A DNA stretch of 64,000 nt from Diplosphaera chodatii (GCA_032358165.1 JAALGY010000052.1:2418001-2482000), one strand, 5' to 3'; counted from the stretch's first letter, positions 47,524 through 59,608 are shown. Program-made: numbers and translations. The notes: a model not told the origin generated them from the sequence alone.

Positions 47524-48647
47524 ATGAAGGACAAGCTGCAGGCGCTGGACGCGGACCTGAAGACGGAGGCGGACGCGTACAACAGCATCCAGAAAGGTGC
47601 GCGCGAAGGCCGCCGCCGTGCTTTGCAGCGCCCTTTAGCGGCTGCCGCCTCCAGCATGGTCGGCACATGCATGCGGGCTACAGCATGACAGGCCTCGCAT
47701 GCGAGGAAGGTTGGCACCTGCCCCCATGGCGAAGCTGTTGTACATGCGCGCAGACATCAACAAGAATGGTGATGCACGCCGCAAGTTCACGCAGCAGCTG
47801 CAGGAGAACGAGATGGTGCTGCAGGTGAGCGCCGCAAATGCAAGACGCCGCTGACCGTCATGTCAAGCACGCAGGCCTCGTGCACAGCACCCTGACCGTT
47901 TGTGCTGTGAGGAGTGGGTCCTGCAAGCCATGCAAAGGCTACAGCTTGGTCGGGATCCCGCTGCATGCAGGAGTTTGAGCGGCTGGAGGACGCGAGCGGC
48001 GTGTTCAAGCTGATCGGGCCTGTCCTCATCCGGCAGGACCCCATCGAGGTGAGGCGATCGAACCTGATGCGCCTCTCAGAGCTGGCTGCTGTCATGCTTG
48101 GGTTCAAGACGCTGTACATCTGCACCCCTCCCAGCTGGGTTGACTGTTGATGTCAGGTCTTACGTAGCATCGCATGTTGCGTCAGGCCGATGATCCACAG
48201 CAGCAGCAGGTGTCAGGCAATGCTGACAGCCCATTGACACAGCATGTGGAAGCTGCGCGCACCCCCTGCGTGGCACCTTTCGATGCTGAGCACCCCGATG
48301 TGTCAGCACACGTTACAGAGCGCACCCTCCGACAGCAACGACTCGCTACATCCTGCTCACAGGCGCGCTCCAATGTCGGCAAGAGGCTGGAGTTCATCCG
48401 GCGGGAGCTCGAGCGGCTGGATGGGCAGTCCACCTCACTCATGGAGAAGCTCAGCCGCAAGCAGCAGCAGGTGCACACCGTCAGTCACTGCATGTACACA
48501 CTACTAACAACAGCTTGTTCACCTCACAGCAGGGCAAAGAGCAGGTCAAGTAACCGACGGGCGTGCGATCGGTGCTGTCTGCTGTCGCAGATCGTGAAGC
48601 TGCAGCAGGCCATACAGGAGGCGAAGGAGCCCAAGGCCGCGGCTTGA
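47524..48647 (+). CDS. PFD6: Prefoldin subunit 6 (beta-type)
   Basis: Subunit of the hexameric prefoldin co-chaperone that hands unfolded actin and tubulin to the CCT chaperonin in the cytosol. Five exons, 47524-47596, 47754-47824, 47971-48048, 48363-48470 and 48591-48647, join in frame to 128 residues, matching the usual length of about 115-130. The family core is clear: ARRKFTQQLQENEMVLQEF, then GVFKLIGPVLIRQDPIEAR (the beta-hairpin signature), NVGKRLEFIRRELERLD, then a second coiled-coil helix LQQAIQEAKEPKAAA. Both long coiled-coil arms are complete. The ATG opens directly into the first helix, as in other PFD6 proteins. Expected to be a constitutively expressed housekeeping gene (family knowledge). 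Confidence 0.97.
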
Positions 48648-49012
48648 AGTGATGACATAATGGCAGCAGGCGCATCCATCCAACAGCTGTTATCAGGGCG
48701 GTGTTGTGCTGGTGCATCGGTAGGGGGCTGCCGGCACCGCTCTTGCTGCAACATGAGTATGTGGAAGCACGGTGCCGTTGACGCCCATCATAGTGGAGTG
48801 CTCAATGCTTAAGTGGAGTCGTGCTGATGCGGGGTGATGTTATCAGGCACACGACTTCACACGCTGGTGCATGCGTTGAATGCACCCCGTCCAGTTGTGG
48901 TTGGTCGCAATTGAAGTCTTCCAGCGGATGTAATAGGAGAAAACACAGCACACAGCACAGATACGAAAACTGTGTGAAGTCCTAAGGCAACGTCGTCAGA
49001 CTGTGCCCTGGC
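48648..49012. other. Short convergent 3' region between PFD6 and DUF3140 gene
   Basis: Only 365 bp separates the two stop codons, so the 3' UTRs may overlap. A TGTAA motif on the plus strand at 48929-48933 is a candidate polyadenylation signal for PFD6, about 280 nt past its stop and only about 80 bp from the opposing stop. Nothing else seen. Confidence 0.45.
48929..48933 (+). other. Candidate TGTAA polyadenylation signal for PFD6
   Basis: Chlorophyte-type polyadenylation motif in the right orientation downstream of the prefoldin stop. Short motif, low weight. Confidence 0.3.
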
Positions 49013-50096
49013 TCAGTCCTTCATTGGGTCATGCCCCCTGCAAAGTGGAGACAGTAGGTGCTTGCCGTGGACAGCAGGACCTGCAGAAGCCTAAGTTGTG
49101 GCTTTGTGCAGCGGCGACAAAGTGCATGTCATGCACGTGGGATGACAACACCCACCAATTCATCAGGCTGTACCGCCACTTGCTGTGCTCGGGGTCCTTC
49201 GAGTTGCCCTGCTTCAGGTGGCGGCTGCAGTAGCTGCGCACCTGATCACGCGGTGCACCAGAAGCTGTCAGCCAGAGGGGTGCAGCCGATGAGGAGCACG
49301 GCACAGTACGCCCATGTTTAAATGGGTGAACGCCGCAACGATATCTACCTTCCTCATGTGCGCCACATCTTCCTCCTGCACCAGCATGAGCGCACTGCAA
49401 CATGAGTGCCAGCACGATAGTATGCGTGGTGCTTTAGGTAGGAAAGCCTTTTGCGAATCCCAACAACTCATGTCACACGCACCGTAAAGTCATCGTCACT
49501 TTTCTGCAGCAGCTCCACGATGTACCTGCGGTCAGCAAGCCGGTCAGCAAGGTCAGCCAATACAGCGTACAGACAGCGTCTTCAAGGCGCTGCAAGGTGG
49601 CTACCGAAGCACACAAGGCCTTTCTCAAGGCCCATTGTATTCGCCAGAAAATCAGCCCTTGCTGCAGCAACAACTGGCAATGCACCCAGCAGGAAGCTGC
49701 GGCACGCCGCAAAGAGGCATGCAATGCCGCCAACAGGAAGGCAAGTGTGCCGACATCCAGGCGGTCAAAGGACCTGCTCGCAGATGCACGTCTCTGTCCA
49801 CAACCGTCCCGCGTTCACCTGCCGGACTTGTGCCCCTTCGCCTCGCCATCATCATCCTTCTGGCCGCAGCTATTGGACTCTGGAGTCTGTAGGAAGTCCT
49901 CCAGCTCCTGAGCGTCCATGTTCATAAGCTGTCGCCAGTCCTGAATGATGTCTTGACGGTCGTCGGACGGCATTGTATTGCGTTGTCTGCTTCTGACAGA
50001 TCGGTGTGAAGCTGGAGCACGACGGATGGGCGACGGTGGAGCTGCAAATCTGATTTGCGGGTGGGCTAGGGACTTCAAAGATGCTCGAAACAGCAT
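49013..50096 (-). CDS. DUF3140 family protein with organelle-type presequence
   Basis: DUF3140 proteins are small, of unknown function, and found in bacteria, fungi and algae. Five exons, 50096-49819, 49525-49483, 49375-49349, 49241-49156 and 49037-49013, join in frame to 152 residues. Family landmarks: WRQLMNMDAQELEDFLQTPE, then a Ser-rich GQK...GHKSGRRYIVELLQ, DFTEEDVAHMRKV, then HSKWRYSLMNWGHDPMK at the C terminus, all in the expected order. The first 45 residues (MLFRASLKSLAHPQIRF and following) are rich in Arg, Ser and Ala with no acidic residue, as in mitochondrial or plastid presequences. A second ATG (MPSDD) would start the bare domain. A 27-nt exon is required by phase. Convergent with PFD6. 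Confidence 0.9.
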
Positions 50097-51344
50097 TGAG
50101 CGGCTCAGGTGTGAAGGCGTGCGGTCTGGACGTCCTAATCGGCGGCAGCGGCGTGGCGTTTCTTGGAGATCGTGGGCAGGGGGCGCTGTGGGTACAGCAA
50201 CAACGGGGGTGCCGTCAGCTGCCCTCGCTTTTGCAGTTGCATGCACCCCTTGGCATGGCCAAAATCGCTGCGGAGGGCTTGCCGCCGCGCTTGCAGTCCG
50301 ACTCTGCCACGCTTTGCACTACGGAACCTGTGCTGGCATCGCTGCCTGCCGTGCTGCCAGCATCCTGTTTGTTTGCACGCAAAAGTGCTGATCTGGCTTG
50401 GCTCAAGTGCCAGGCGAGTGCGCCCTCTAGCGTGGTTGTCTTCTGCTATATATGAGCTGCACCGCACTGGCGGTAGTCATACTGCTATAGTCTGCCAGTG
50501 CGCTGCGCTCTCAGACGGTTTTGCGTACCGATAGGAGGCCGATACTTTGCCAGCTCAGAGGCAACCATCCCCAGGTGACTACCGCTACAGTAGCCTGTTT
50601 TTCAGACCGTGTGCCGCGTTACCTGCTACGGCGGTGATTGCAGCCAGTAGGAGCGCTCACGTTCAACACGCGCATGCCATAGTGTTGTTGAGCGTCTTCC
50701 TAGGACGCGTGGGACGTTGTTGATGCCTAAGCATGCACCGCTGCTCCTGCCGCTGTGATTTGCACAGCGTGAACCCAGGCCTGCTTGTTTCAGTGTGATT
50801 CTCATGCACGTGCGGTAACCAGCGTCAGCCACGGGTGCTTGGGTGGTAGAAGTGTGAAACTTCATTATGTGTCTCTGGGTGCCTGCCCCTTTTTTGCTCA
50901 GAGCCTGCCTGCTCACTGAGAGTATGGTAACTTCAGCACTCGGATGTGCATCTGATCGTGGGAACTCTTGGCTTCCTCGGTCTCGCATGAGACTCTGTCT
51001 GACGCGCAGGCAATACATCGGAGCGCGCTTCGGTAACGGCTGATACAACAGGAGGCGGTCAGCCCTCCGGCGCCCTCCACGCTTTGGCCGGCGCACTGCG
51101 CAGTCGCGTGGGCCCGGCTGCAGTCCCAGGCACCGCTGTGGGAGCAGCACAGGACTTATAGCAGCACAGTCCATACCCAGCCTTCCAGCAACCACGCAGC
51201 ACCAAACCTCTCCGCAGCAGCTGTACCACTTCTGTTGCGGTGCTGCGGCGGTGCCATCAGCCCTTTCGCACCGGGTGGCTGCACATCGTAGGCAGCGCAC
51301 GCTGCGGCGGCCAGGCGCCCTCTGCGGCTGAGCAGCACAGCAAC
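50097..51344. promoter_or_regulatory. Intergenic region between divergent DUF3140 and LRR genes
   Basis: About 1.25 kb between start codons. Several long open frames exist on both strands (one minus frame spans about 50626-51453) but none has a recognisable motif or consistent splice context. Presumed promoter and 5' UTR sequence for both genes. Confidence 0.4.
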
Positions 51345-54300
51345 ATGGCGGGCCAGGTGAGGCTTTGGCCTCGTCAGCAGCGGCCCAGCCAGCGGCGCTG
51401 GCGCTTCCAGCATCAGCAGCAGGATCACAGCGTGGCAGCAGCCCTGGCAGCAATGGCAGTGGCCACTTTAGCCTTGGCGGGTGTTCCCGCAGCGGCGCAG
51501 AGTGCGACCGATATCACAGACTCCTTCAGCGACTACAACTTCGTGCCATCGGTGAGTGCCCTCACCCCAGGACGTCTGCACTCTACTTGAGGCTTGCACA
51601 TGAGCGCACGTGCAGTGGCCCGTTGGTCCACTGCAGCCAACAGGTGCACCTGCAGCATGCCGTAGACACCGGCATGGATGGGCTTGGGTGGCAACCAGCT
51701 TGGCTTTGTCTGTGAACCGCAGGGTCGCTCCCTGTACTACGACTTTGTCGCGTACAACTACCAGAACAAGACCATACCGGATGTGCTGCTGACGCTGAAG
51801 ACGTCGGGCGCCTACGACTCGGCGCTGTACATGTACTGCAACCCGGCGTGGTTCTCTGCGACCGACGGCAACAACATACCGCGGCCGTCCAACGCCATCT
51901 TCAAGTCAGGTGCGTGCCAGTGTGCAGAAGCTACGGGCTTCAGGGCTTGGGGCAACTCCCAGGGACCTGCGGCATGAGTGTGCAGCCCCCTGCACAACCA
52001 GCGCTATTGAGTGGAAGCCCCAGGGCAGACGCACATGCGCTGCTGAAACTCTAACCCTTCCAGCAGTTCACTTGCATCGGTCCTGCTGGCGGGCTGTGAA
52101 TAGCATGCGGTGAGGCGCTGCTGCAATCAGCGAGGCGGCATTGTGACTGTGTGCGTCTGAACGCACAGAGGAGAGCATCCTGCCCGACACCATCTACATC
52201 TCGCACACCAACGACATCATCCGGCCGCCCGAGGCGCGAGACCCCAACTCCGCAGCGTACAAGGACTTCATCCCCGCCTTCAACTGCTCGGTCGTCAGCA
52301 ACGACGCCACGCACGGGGTGAGGGAAAACCGAGCATCTGACACGATGCACTGAGCTCGCAGCATTCACCCGGACACGTGCTCGCGCAGGTCACGGCAAGC
52401 TGGGGAAGCATGCGGTTGCTGTTTGCAGCACAGCTGAGCGCAGGGGCATCGCAGGGCACGTCACCCCATGCGTGAACACCTGCTGTCCTGCCGCAGACGC
52501 GCTTCCAGATCGACGTGTCCTACAACTACCGCAACATCAACCTGATCGAGGAGGAGCAGCAGGCGCTGTCGGCGATCTGGAAGCAGTGCTGCTCCGCAGA
52601 CGTGAACACCACCACCCGCGCCATCGTCAACGAGGGCGACGGTAGGTTCCCCAAATCCCTAAACCCCACGTGGCTGCCTCGCTTTGAGCGCCTTCTGTGG
52701 CGCCTTTTGGTGCTCTAGAAGGTGTCCACTGGTCTGCGGGCAGCAGCTGCAGTCTTGTCCGAGCGGTGTGGCGGGGCGCCGTCATTGTCACTGTGCGTTG
52801 TCTGGCCGCAGCACAAGGTAGTGGCAGGCGTGCTAGATGTGAGTGCAGCCTGGTCGTGCTCATATACATTCATTGTGTCTGCTTCTGCAGGCTCGGGGCA
52901 GGACAACAACATTGATGCGCTGAAGTGCGGCCGCTGGGCGCAGAACAACGACCTGTACGGCGGCAACGCCCTGATCCCCTTTCTGGACTTCTGCCAGATC
53001 GCCGGCAACCAGTGCAACTCCAGAGGTACGGTCCGCGCCAGAGGTGGATGCTGCGGAATGGCAGCATGTGATGTCCCAGTCTGCATCCTTGGACCCTTGT
53101 CCACAAGGCTGATCGCACCTCTGGGTGCCACGTGTGCTGAGTCGGGGTGGTTCATCTGCAGGCCGGCTGTACAAGCTGGACATGAGCAGCTATGGCCTCA
53201 CCTGCCCCTTCCCCGTCGAGCAGTTTGCTGCCTTCCCCGACCTGGAGTCGCTGGACCTGTCCGACAACTTCGACCTGGTGGTGAGTGTCGCATGGCTTGC
53301 AGACCCCTTCGTTCCCTGCTAGCAACGTTGTAGTCGTCCACCCAGGTACTGCTCGCCAGTTGCATGAACTTTGCTTGACAGTTGGTATCCTCATCCAGGC
53401 TGCACTCCAGGCAACTGCCTGGGTTGTCAGACCTGGATCCCTTACATGGTGACAGTACTCACCCGCATGTTCGACGCTGGACCTCGGTCCCAACCGTGCA
53501 GGGCAACATGACGGAGGTGTTTGGCGGGCTGGACGCGCTGCAGTTCCTGCAGATGCTGGACTTCAGCGACTGCGCGGGGCTGCGGGGGCCGCTCGTCCCC
53601 CCCGGAGTGCAGCAGGACGCGGGGCTGTGCCTCCTGGCGACGCGCCTGCAGGTCCTGAACCTGGCGGAGATTGGTGAGTGCGTCACAGCATGCCAGCATG
53701 GCAAATTTGGGGCAGTCTGCAGCGGAAAGCATGCAGCAGCGGCGGGAGGGGCAGCACGTCAGTATGCTACGTCCCAGCGTCCTGTGTCGAGCGTCCGATG
53801 CTGAGTCCATTTGGCTCCGCTGCAGGGCTGCCGGACTCCGACATCCCGGAGTGCCTGCTGGACGGCTCCAGCACCATCCAGGAGCTGCGCCTAGGTGAAC
53901 CAAGTCTGAAGTTCTGAAGCCGCAGCTTCATCGATGCTTGCGTCTCAGACGCGCTCAGGCGCCTCGTGTGCTGCTGGTGGAGCATGCTACACCAGCAGCA
54001 CGGTCTGGCCCACGGCCTGTAAGTGCGACGCCAGGGGCTGACCGGCCTGTTCATGTCACGTCCCTCACGAACACGCCCACTGCCGTGCTGCTGCCCCCGC
54101 TCAAACATGCGATCATTTCGGACCACAAGCGATCATGGGTCAGCTGCGGCGCGCTGCTCGCTGCAGAGTTCAACAACATGGGGGGCCCCGACGGGCAGGG
54201 CGCGACCATCCCAGACGTGTTCACAGACACCTCCCGCCTGCGCGTTTTCACGCTGCTGTCGGCGGGCGTGGGCGGCGCCATCCCGCCCAGCCTCTCCCTG

Positions 54301-57300
54301 TGCAAGGAGCTGGAGATCCTGGACCTGGGCGACAACTTCCTGTCGGGTGCGGTGTATGATTCAGTTATGCGCATGGAAACCCTATAACGAGCAACCTGTC
54401 ATACATGACACTGCTTGTTAGATGCTGTGCTGTGGGAAGTTGCAGGTTTTGGCACTGCTGGCCGTCGATGCTGCCTGCATGCTGACAGTGTGCCTGTGAA
54501 GAGTCAGCCACTCCCATATGAACACGAGCAACCGCACCTGCAGGCACGATTCCAGAGAATATTGGCGCCAGCCGCTACCTGCGCTACCTGTACCTCATGA
54601 ACAACAATCTCACAGGTGCCGCTGTTCAGCCACTGCTTTTTACCACGTCAGTCACCTCCGGTTTCATCGCTGCAGGCACCGCAGAAAGCGCATTCACATT
54701 TGCACTGCATTCACTGGCAGGTTGCGCCCTTGTACATGCTAACATGTGGTGCTTGCCCAATGTTGTATTGGCTTGAGAAAGGGTAAGTTTGAGCGTGGAC
54801 CTGCTGCAGGCGGCGTCCCGGACTCCCTCGCGCTGCACGAGGCCCTGGAGTCGCTGGACGTGTCCAACAACCGGCTGTCGGCGCTGCCGGCCGCCTTCAT
54901 GGAGGCGCCCTCGACAGCGCGCATCGAGAACAGCCCCCTGCGCAACCTCAAGCTCAGCGGCAACCTGTTTGCGGTGCGAAGCAGACAGATGATTTGCTCA
55001 GATGGAACGAAACATTGCTTTGAGAAGGGGCACATGTCATCACCACGGGTTGTGGTGTTGAGGGGCAGCCGGCTGTGACTGGCGGCGGCGGTGCTGAGGC
55101 AGCTTGTGTGCTGTGTGGTGCAGAGCACCTTCCCAATGACCCTGCCGCTGCTGCCGGACCTGGTGATCCTGCAGATGGACCACAACCGCTTCCGGTGCGG
55201 CCCTGTAGTGATCTCGCGTGCTGCACCCTGCAGCTTAGGGCACGTGTAATGCCCACCACTTGTGCATGATATATTAAGCATTCTGACAGACAAGGAGCAA
55301 ACGTTTGCACTCTTGGCTGTAGGGGCGGCCTGCCGAGCGTGGCGGGCATGTTCGGGCAGCTGCGCGTATTCAACATCACTCGCAACCTGCTGACGGGCCC
55401 GATCCCGCGCACCTTTGGCGCCGCCGGCATCTTCACACTGGTGAGGCGCAAACCGTCTGCCGTGTTCTGGCTGCTGTCCATCACTGTGCTGCACCGTGGG
55501 AGTAAAAAGAGAACTTGCCTGCATGCCGTGCGGCCTTGCAAAGTGTCAGCAGGAGCGCAGGCAACATGTGATGTCACCTGCGCACATGATCTCACGGCAC
55601 CTGCTCAGCAACCGCGCCTGCCTCGTTGCTGCAGGCGCAGATCAATGCGCTGGGCATCCAGCTGCTGGAGGAGCCGACGGTTGCCAACGAGGACGGGGTG
55701 CAGTCGCTGCCGACCGCCGCGCAGCCGCACGTGTTTGACGTGGCGGCCAACTCGCTGTCGGGGGCGGTGCCGCCCTTCCTGTACGCCAACAACGTGCCCG
55801 CCTTCGTGCGGCCCAACGTGAACCTGCGGGTGAGCTCAGCTTCGCGCTGCTTGATCCTGTACTGAGGTGGGCCCACGTGCTGTGAAGCTGCGCTGAATGA
55901 CTACATTAGACAGTGCCCTCCTGGGCGCTCTTCTGGTGTCATTGACGCTTGCCTTCTCTGGCGTCTAGGACCCTGGTGTTGCCATGTGGTCATGCAGTTC
56001 AAGCTGCCTGCTCTCAAGCTGATGCCTGCTCACCTGCCGTCTCTAGGGAACGACAAGCCTATTGCTTGCCCCCTGGCGTCAGGCTCGCACTTCCATCTGC
56101 TGCCATATGCTGACTTCACGCAACCTGCTGCCCCGCAGTACGACAAGCTGTCGGTGCGGTGCAGCGGGCGGACCCGCCGCCGCAGCCATCAGGGTAGCTT
56201 CACGAGCTGCGCACGTGCTGACGTTGAACTGTGCCACCCTGCCGCGCAGTACAACAAGCTGTCGGTGCGGTGCGGCGGGGAGGACCCGCCGCCGCAGCTG
56301 CAGTACCTGGCGGACGGCGTGCACCTGTGCCCGCAGTACCCGCCGCCCGGCGCGCTGCCCCCCCTGGAGGAGTCCGAGCCCGTCGAGGCCGGCGGCGGCG
56401 CCAGCGGCGCGGACACCAACAAGAACGGCGTGGTGGACACCGCCGAAGACGGGCTGGTCGGCGAGCCGCTCAGCCAGGCCACGTGAGCAGGGGGCAGATG
56501 TACTTGAATTCGATCTAGGGTTGTTGCCCTGCTTCTCGGAGGCACATAACGGCGTGCTGAGTCCAGCCAAGGGTGCTGGTTTCAGCCGAGGGTCCCTCGC
56601 TTGCAGCAGTGCGTCGCGGTGAAGGAAGGTGCTACAAATGCTGACGCTTGAACTGAGCATACAGTGCTGATGAAGTCGGCGGTTGACTGAACTCAGGCCG
56701 CCACCAGACACCGGCGGCGGCGGCGGCGGCGTGCCCGGCTGGGGCGCCGCGCTGATCAGCATCGTCGTCGTCCTGGTGGTGGGCAGCGCCGGCGGCTGGG
56801 TGGGCTTCACCTACTGGCGCGCCCGGGTGAGCAGCCGGCCCACCCTGCTGCTTTGCTGACTTGCATGAAGGGGGATGCTGACTCTGATGATGGGGGACTA
56901 CAAAACCTAGTTGTGGGCAGCGTGCCAGCGGCTGGCTGGGGTTCGCTGCTGGCGCGGCAGCCGTCAGCCTGCTGACTGTGCGCTGCTGTGTTTGCCGCAG
57001 CAACGCGGCGACAAATTCAGCGTTTCGATGCTGGACCCGCGGGCGCGCGGCCGCCGCGGCTTCAAGCAGTTCAACGACCTGGAGATGGTGCGTCCTGCTG
57101 TCACTCACCCACTTCCTGTGGCTGCATGACATGCTGCATGACTGGTGCTTGGCCCCTGCAGTGTGCGGTGTGCGTGGCCCGGGCTGCATGCCATACCCAG
57201 CTGCATGCTGTGGGCCAGTCCTCGCTCAACACGGCCCTGACGCCTCGGGCGTCGCCAGCCCCTTCTGCGGTTCCTGCCGCATGCGTCGGCAGCTCACGTG

Positions 57301-57467
57301 TGTGCCCTGCGCCGCGACAGGCATCGGGCCTGGACCCGCTCGGCTTCGGGCCCCCGGCGGCGCCGGCCGCCAACCCGCAGCTCAATGGCCACGCGAACGG
57401 CGCCGCCAACGGCCAGAACGGGCACGCGCCCGCGCGGCCGAAGCGCACCAAGGGCGGCTTCCTGTGA
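51345..57467 (+). CDS. Leucine-rich-repeat single-pass membrane protein with EF-hand-like loop
   Basis: Eighteen exons: 51345-51551, 51666-51909, 52169-52317, 52497-52641, 52891-53025, 53162-53280, 53502-53673, 53826-53894, 54167-54346, 54544-54615, 54810-54973, 55124-55194, 55323-55440, 55635-55829, 56250-56482, 56697-56826, 57001-57087, 57321-57467. They join in frame to 878 residues. Signal sequence: a hydrophobic run ending AGVPAAAQS after a basic leader (a short intron at about 51357-51420 would leave a cleaner signal peptide). Then a Cys- and Asn-rich ectodomain (about 70-310), LRRs (about 320-640: FPDLESLDLSDNFDLV, LCKELEILDLGDNFLSG, YLRYLYLMNNNLTGGVPDSL, FNITRNLLTGPIPRTFG), a Cys-containing cap, a Pro/Glu stretch with the loop DTNKNGVVDTAE (about 735-746), a transmembrane helix GWGAALISIVVVLVVGSAGG (about 772-797), and a basic Gly/Asn-rich tail of about 80 residues ending KRTKGGFL. 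There is no kinase domain. Likely a surface receptor or adhesion protein (inferred). Confidence 0.9.
56132..56187 (+). pseudogene. Degenerate copy of the 5' part of LRR exon 15, inside the preceding intron
   Basis: 56132-56187 and 56242-56298 share acceptor plus exon sequence: (C)CGCAG, then TAC(G/A)ACAAGCTGTCGGTGCGGTG and GGACCCGCCGCCGCAG. The downstream copy starts exon 56250-56482. The upstream copy has a 1-bp deletion after GTGCAGCGGG that shifts the frame to an Arg-rich reading. It looks like a tandem slip followed by decay, but its acceptor is intact and could be used. Confidence 0.75.
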
Positions 57468-57856
57468 GCGGCGCGGCGCGGCGCGGCCCCCCTGCAGCGG
57501 GGCGCCGGCGGCGCGGCCGCCTCAGGGGCTGCGGCGCTGCCGGCCGCGTACAGCTCCGCGGCTGGCGGCCGGTCATGTGGCATCCTGGCGCCAGTCAGCA
57601 AAGCCCGGCCGCACAGCAGTCGTCTGTTGGCAGGCAGCACAGCGGGCTGGCCAGACAAGCACCTCAGCCCGACAGACCGTTACGTCTGGGCTGCAGTTGA
57701 AAGGCCAGCAGCTATTTCAGGGTCCTTGCCTGCTGTGTCGGTGCTGTTTACAGCATCGCACGGCGGCCGCATCTGTGACAGACGCTGTCGGTGAGGCGGC
57801 CAGGCGTTGCCGCATGGCAGCACGGCAGCGCAGGTGCAGCAGCTCCACAGCGCAGT

Positions 57857-57861
57857 TGTAA
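57857..57861 (+). other. Candidate TGTAA polyadenylation signal for the LRR gene
   Basis: Chlorophyte-type motif on the coding strand about 390 nt after the LRR stop codon. Low weight, single short motif. Confidence 0.3.
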
Positions 57862-58484
57862 ATGCAATGCACTGCAGTCAGGAGCCGGCAGTGTTGGCAG
57901 CAGCCGCGGCGGCAGCGGAGGCAGCAAGGCGTGCGAGGGTTGGTTTCATCAGCAGAAGCTGTGAGGTTGACCGGATGGCAGCGGGTGCTGGCTGTTCAGC
58001 CACGCCACACAGCGGAAGCCGCATGCAGTGGCACCTGACGACACAGCAAGTTCGGCATGTGATAATGCGGCTCTGCTGGTGTTCACAGACTGTGCAGAAT
58101 TTCCTCAGTTGTGAGTGTATGCGCTGTATCTGACTAGAGTAGCAAACTCCACGGCGATGCTTTCAAGTCAGTTTCATAGTCTTTGGCATGGTTTCGTTTG
58201 GTATACTACTGGCAGTAGACTGCGGTTGATGAGCTATGCCACTGTGCACACACCTCGTAATTAAGGCAGCGTAGTGTTGCGGTGTGCTGCATCCAGTTGC
58301 AAGGCACGCAGTGACGCTGCATGGCTATACTCTGGTGCGCGGCAAGAAAGCTTCCCAGAGGACCGTCACATCGGGGCTGCAGCACGGGGTGAACATGCAT
58401 CTAGCATGAGGCAGGTTGTGCGAGCAAGTAGCATCATGCCTCCTTGCTTGAAGTATCACAACACAACCACGAGTCGTCGATGAA

Positions 58485-58527
58485 CCTCAAGTTCGTCGAA
58501 AATAGGCTATTTTCGATTCTGAGGTGC
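58485..58527. repeat. Palindrome with 10-bp perfect arms in an AT-rich patch
   Basis: TCGAAAATAG (58496-58505) and CTATTTTCGA (58507-58516) are exact reverse complements around one base. Imperfect pairing continues outward to CCTCA and TGAGG. The following 100 bp is unusually AT-rich for this window. This could be a remnant of a small inverted-repeat transposon or a cruciform-prone site. Confidence 0.65.
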
Positions 58528-59608
58528 GTGATGATTTTCAAGCAATCAAAAGTCGTTCTCGAAATTGTGTGCAACGTTGAACCAAACAATTCATGTATTA
58601 TTACCTGCCCGTGCGTGCATCAGTAACAAAAGAGCAGCGGCTGAGGCATGTGATCCTGCTGTTGTTGGTTGGTCTTCGACATCGTGATCAGGACCCTTGG
58701 CGAATGCTGCTGCATGACGCCTACCATGATGACACTTGAGCTGAAGTCTCGAGTCCATCACCCAGAGCTGCGTTGGTCGGTTGTCGCCTTGTCGGGTCAT
58801 CTGGCAGGCCCATGCATGGGGCAATGCAGCATGTGCCTGCGTTGACAAGCACCTGGCAGGTCACATACGGCACCATCAGATGTGCGCCTGGAGACATGCA
58901 CAAATGACTGGAACATCTCGAGCCCATGGCGGCTGCAGCCATCTGCTTGGCAGAGCAAGTGCGCATTGCTTGCCGAAAAGGACAATCGAATGTTGAAGTA
59001 GCAGACCTGGCGTTGACTACGAGCATGTCCCGTCCTGAGGAGCAAATTGAGCCCGTGCCGGGTCAGATCTGCACACGCTGAACTCGCAGTCGGTGCAGAA
59101 GTTTCTCGGGTTGCAGGGGGCGCCTACCGGCCTGGCTGGGCGTGGACACCCTGCAGCACAGCGTGGGGTCACATCACACCATCGATGTCAGGTCCTCGAC
59201 CCGCCACTTCATGCAGGTGTCAAGGGCGGTTCGCATGCAGCTTTGCGCTGCTGTCATCTGGGCACAAGGTGCATGCCACCATGCAGCTTGGAGGCAGCAC
59301 AGCTCGCAAGCATGCACGACAGTTCTGCAGGCTAGAGGAGCTCGCCTGAATGCTGCAATGGAGGATGCAGTTGGCACAGGCAAGCTGCGCTTGTGCAACA
59401 GGGTGGGTGAATACATGCACATGCATTTCATGCTGGTTGCATTGTATGGCCGCCATCCTACGGCCGGCACTCGTTTGCATGCTCGTGCCGAAGAGCCAAG
59501 CCCAGATAGAGAGCTCACTGCATTGGCCGAAGAAGCAGGGGTATGGGGCCAGGCATTGGCTGGGGCACCCCTCAACCTCCGCGCAGCGCTCCTCGAACCC
59601 CAGGAGAG

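Noticed and set aside
50626..51453. 275-codon minus-strand open frame
   Set aside because: No motif, Cys/Arg-rich random composition, and it overlaps the first exon of the LRR gene in antisense.
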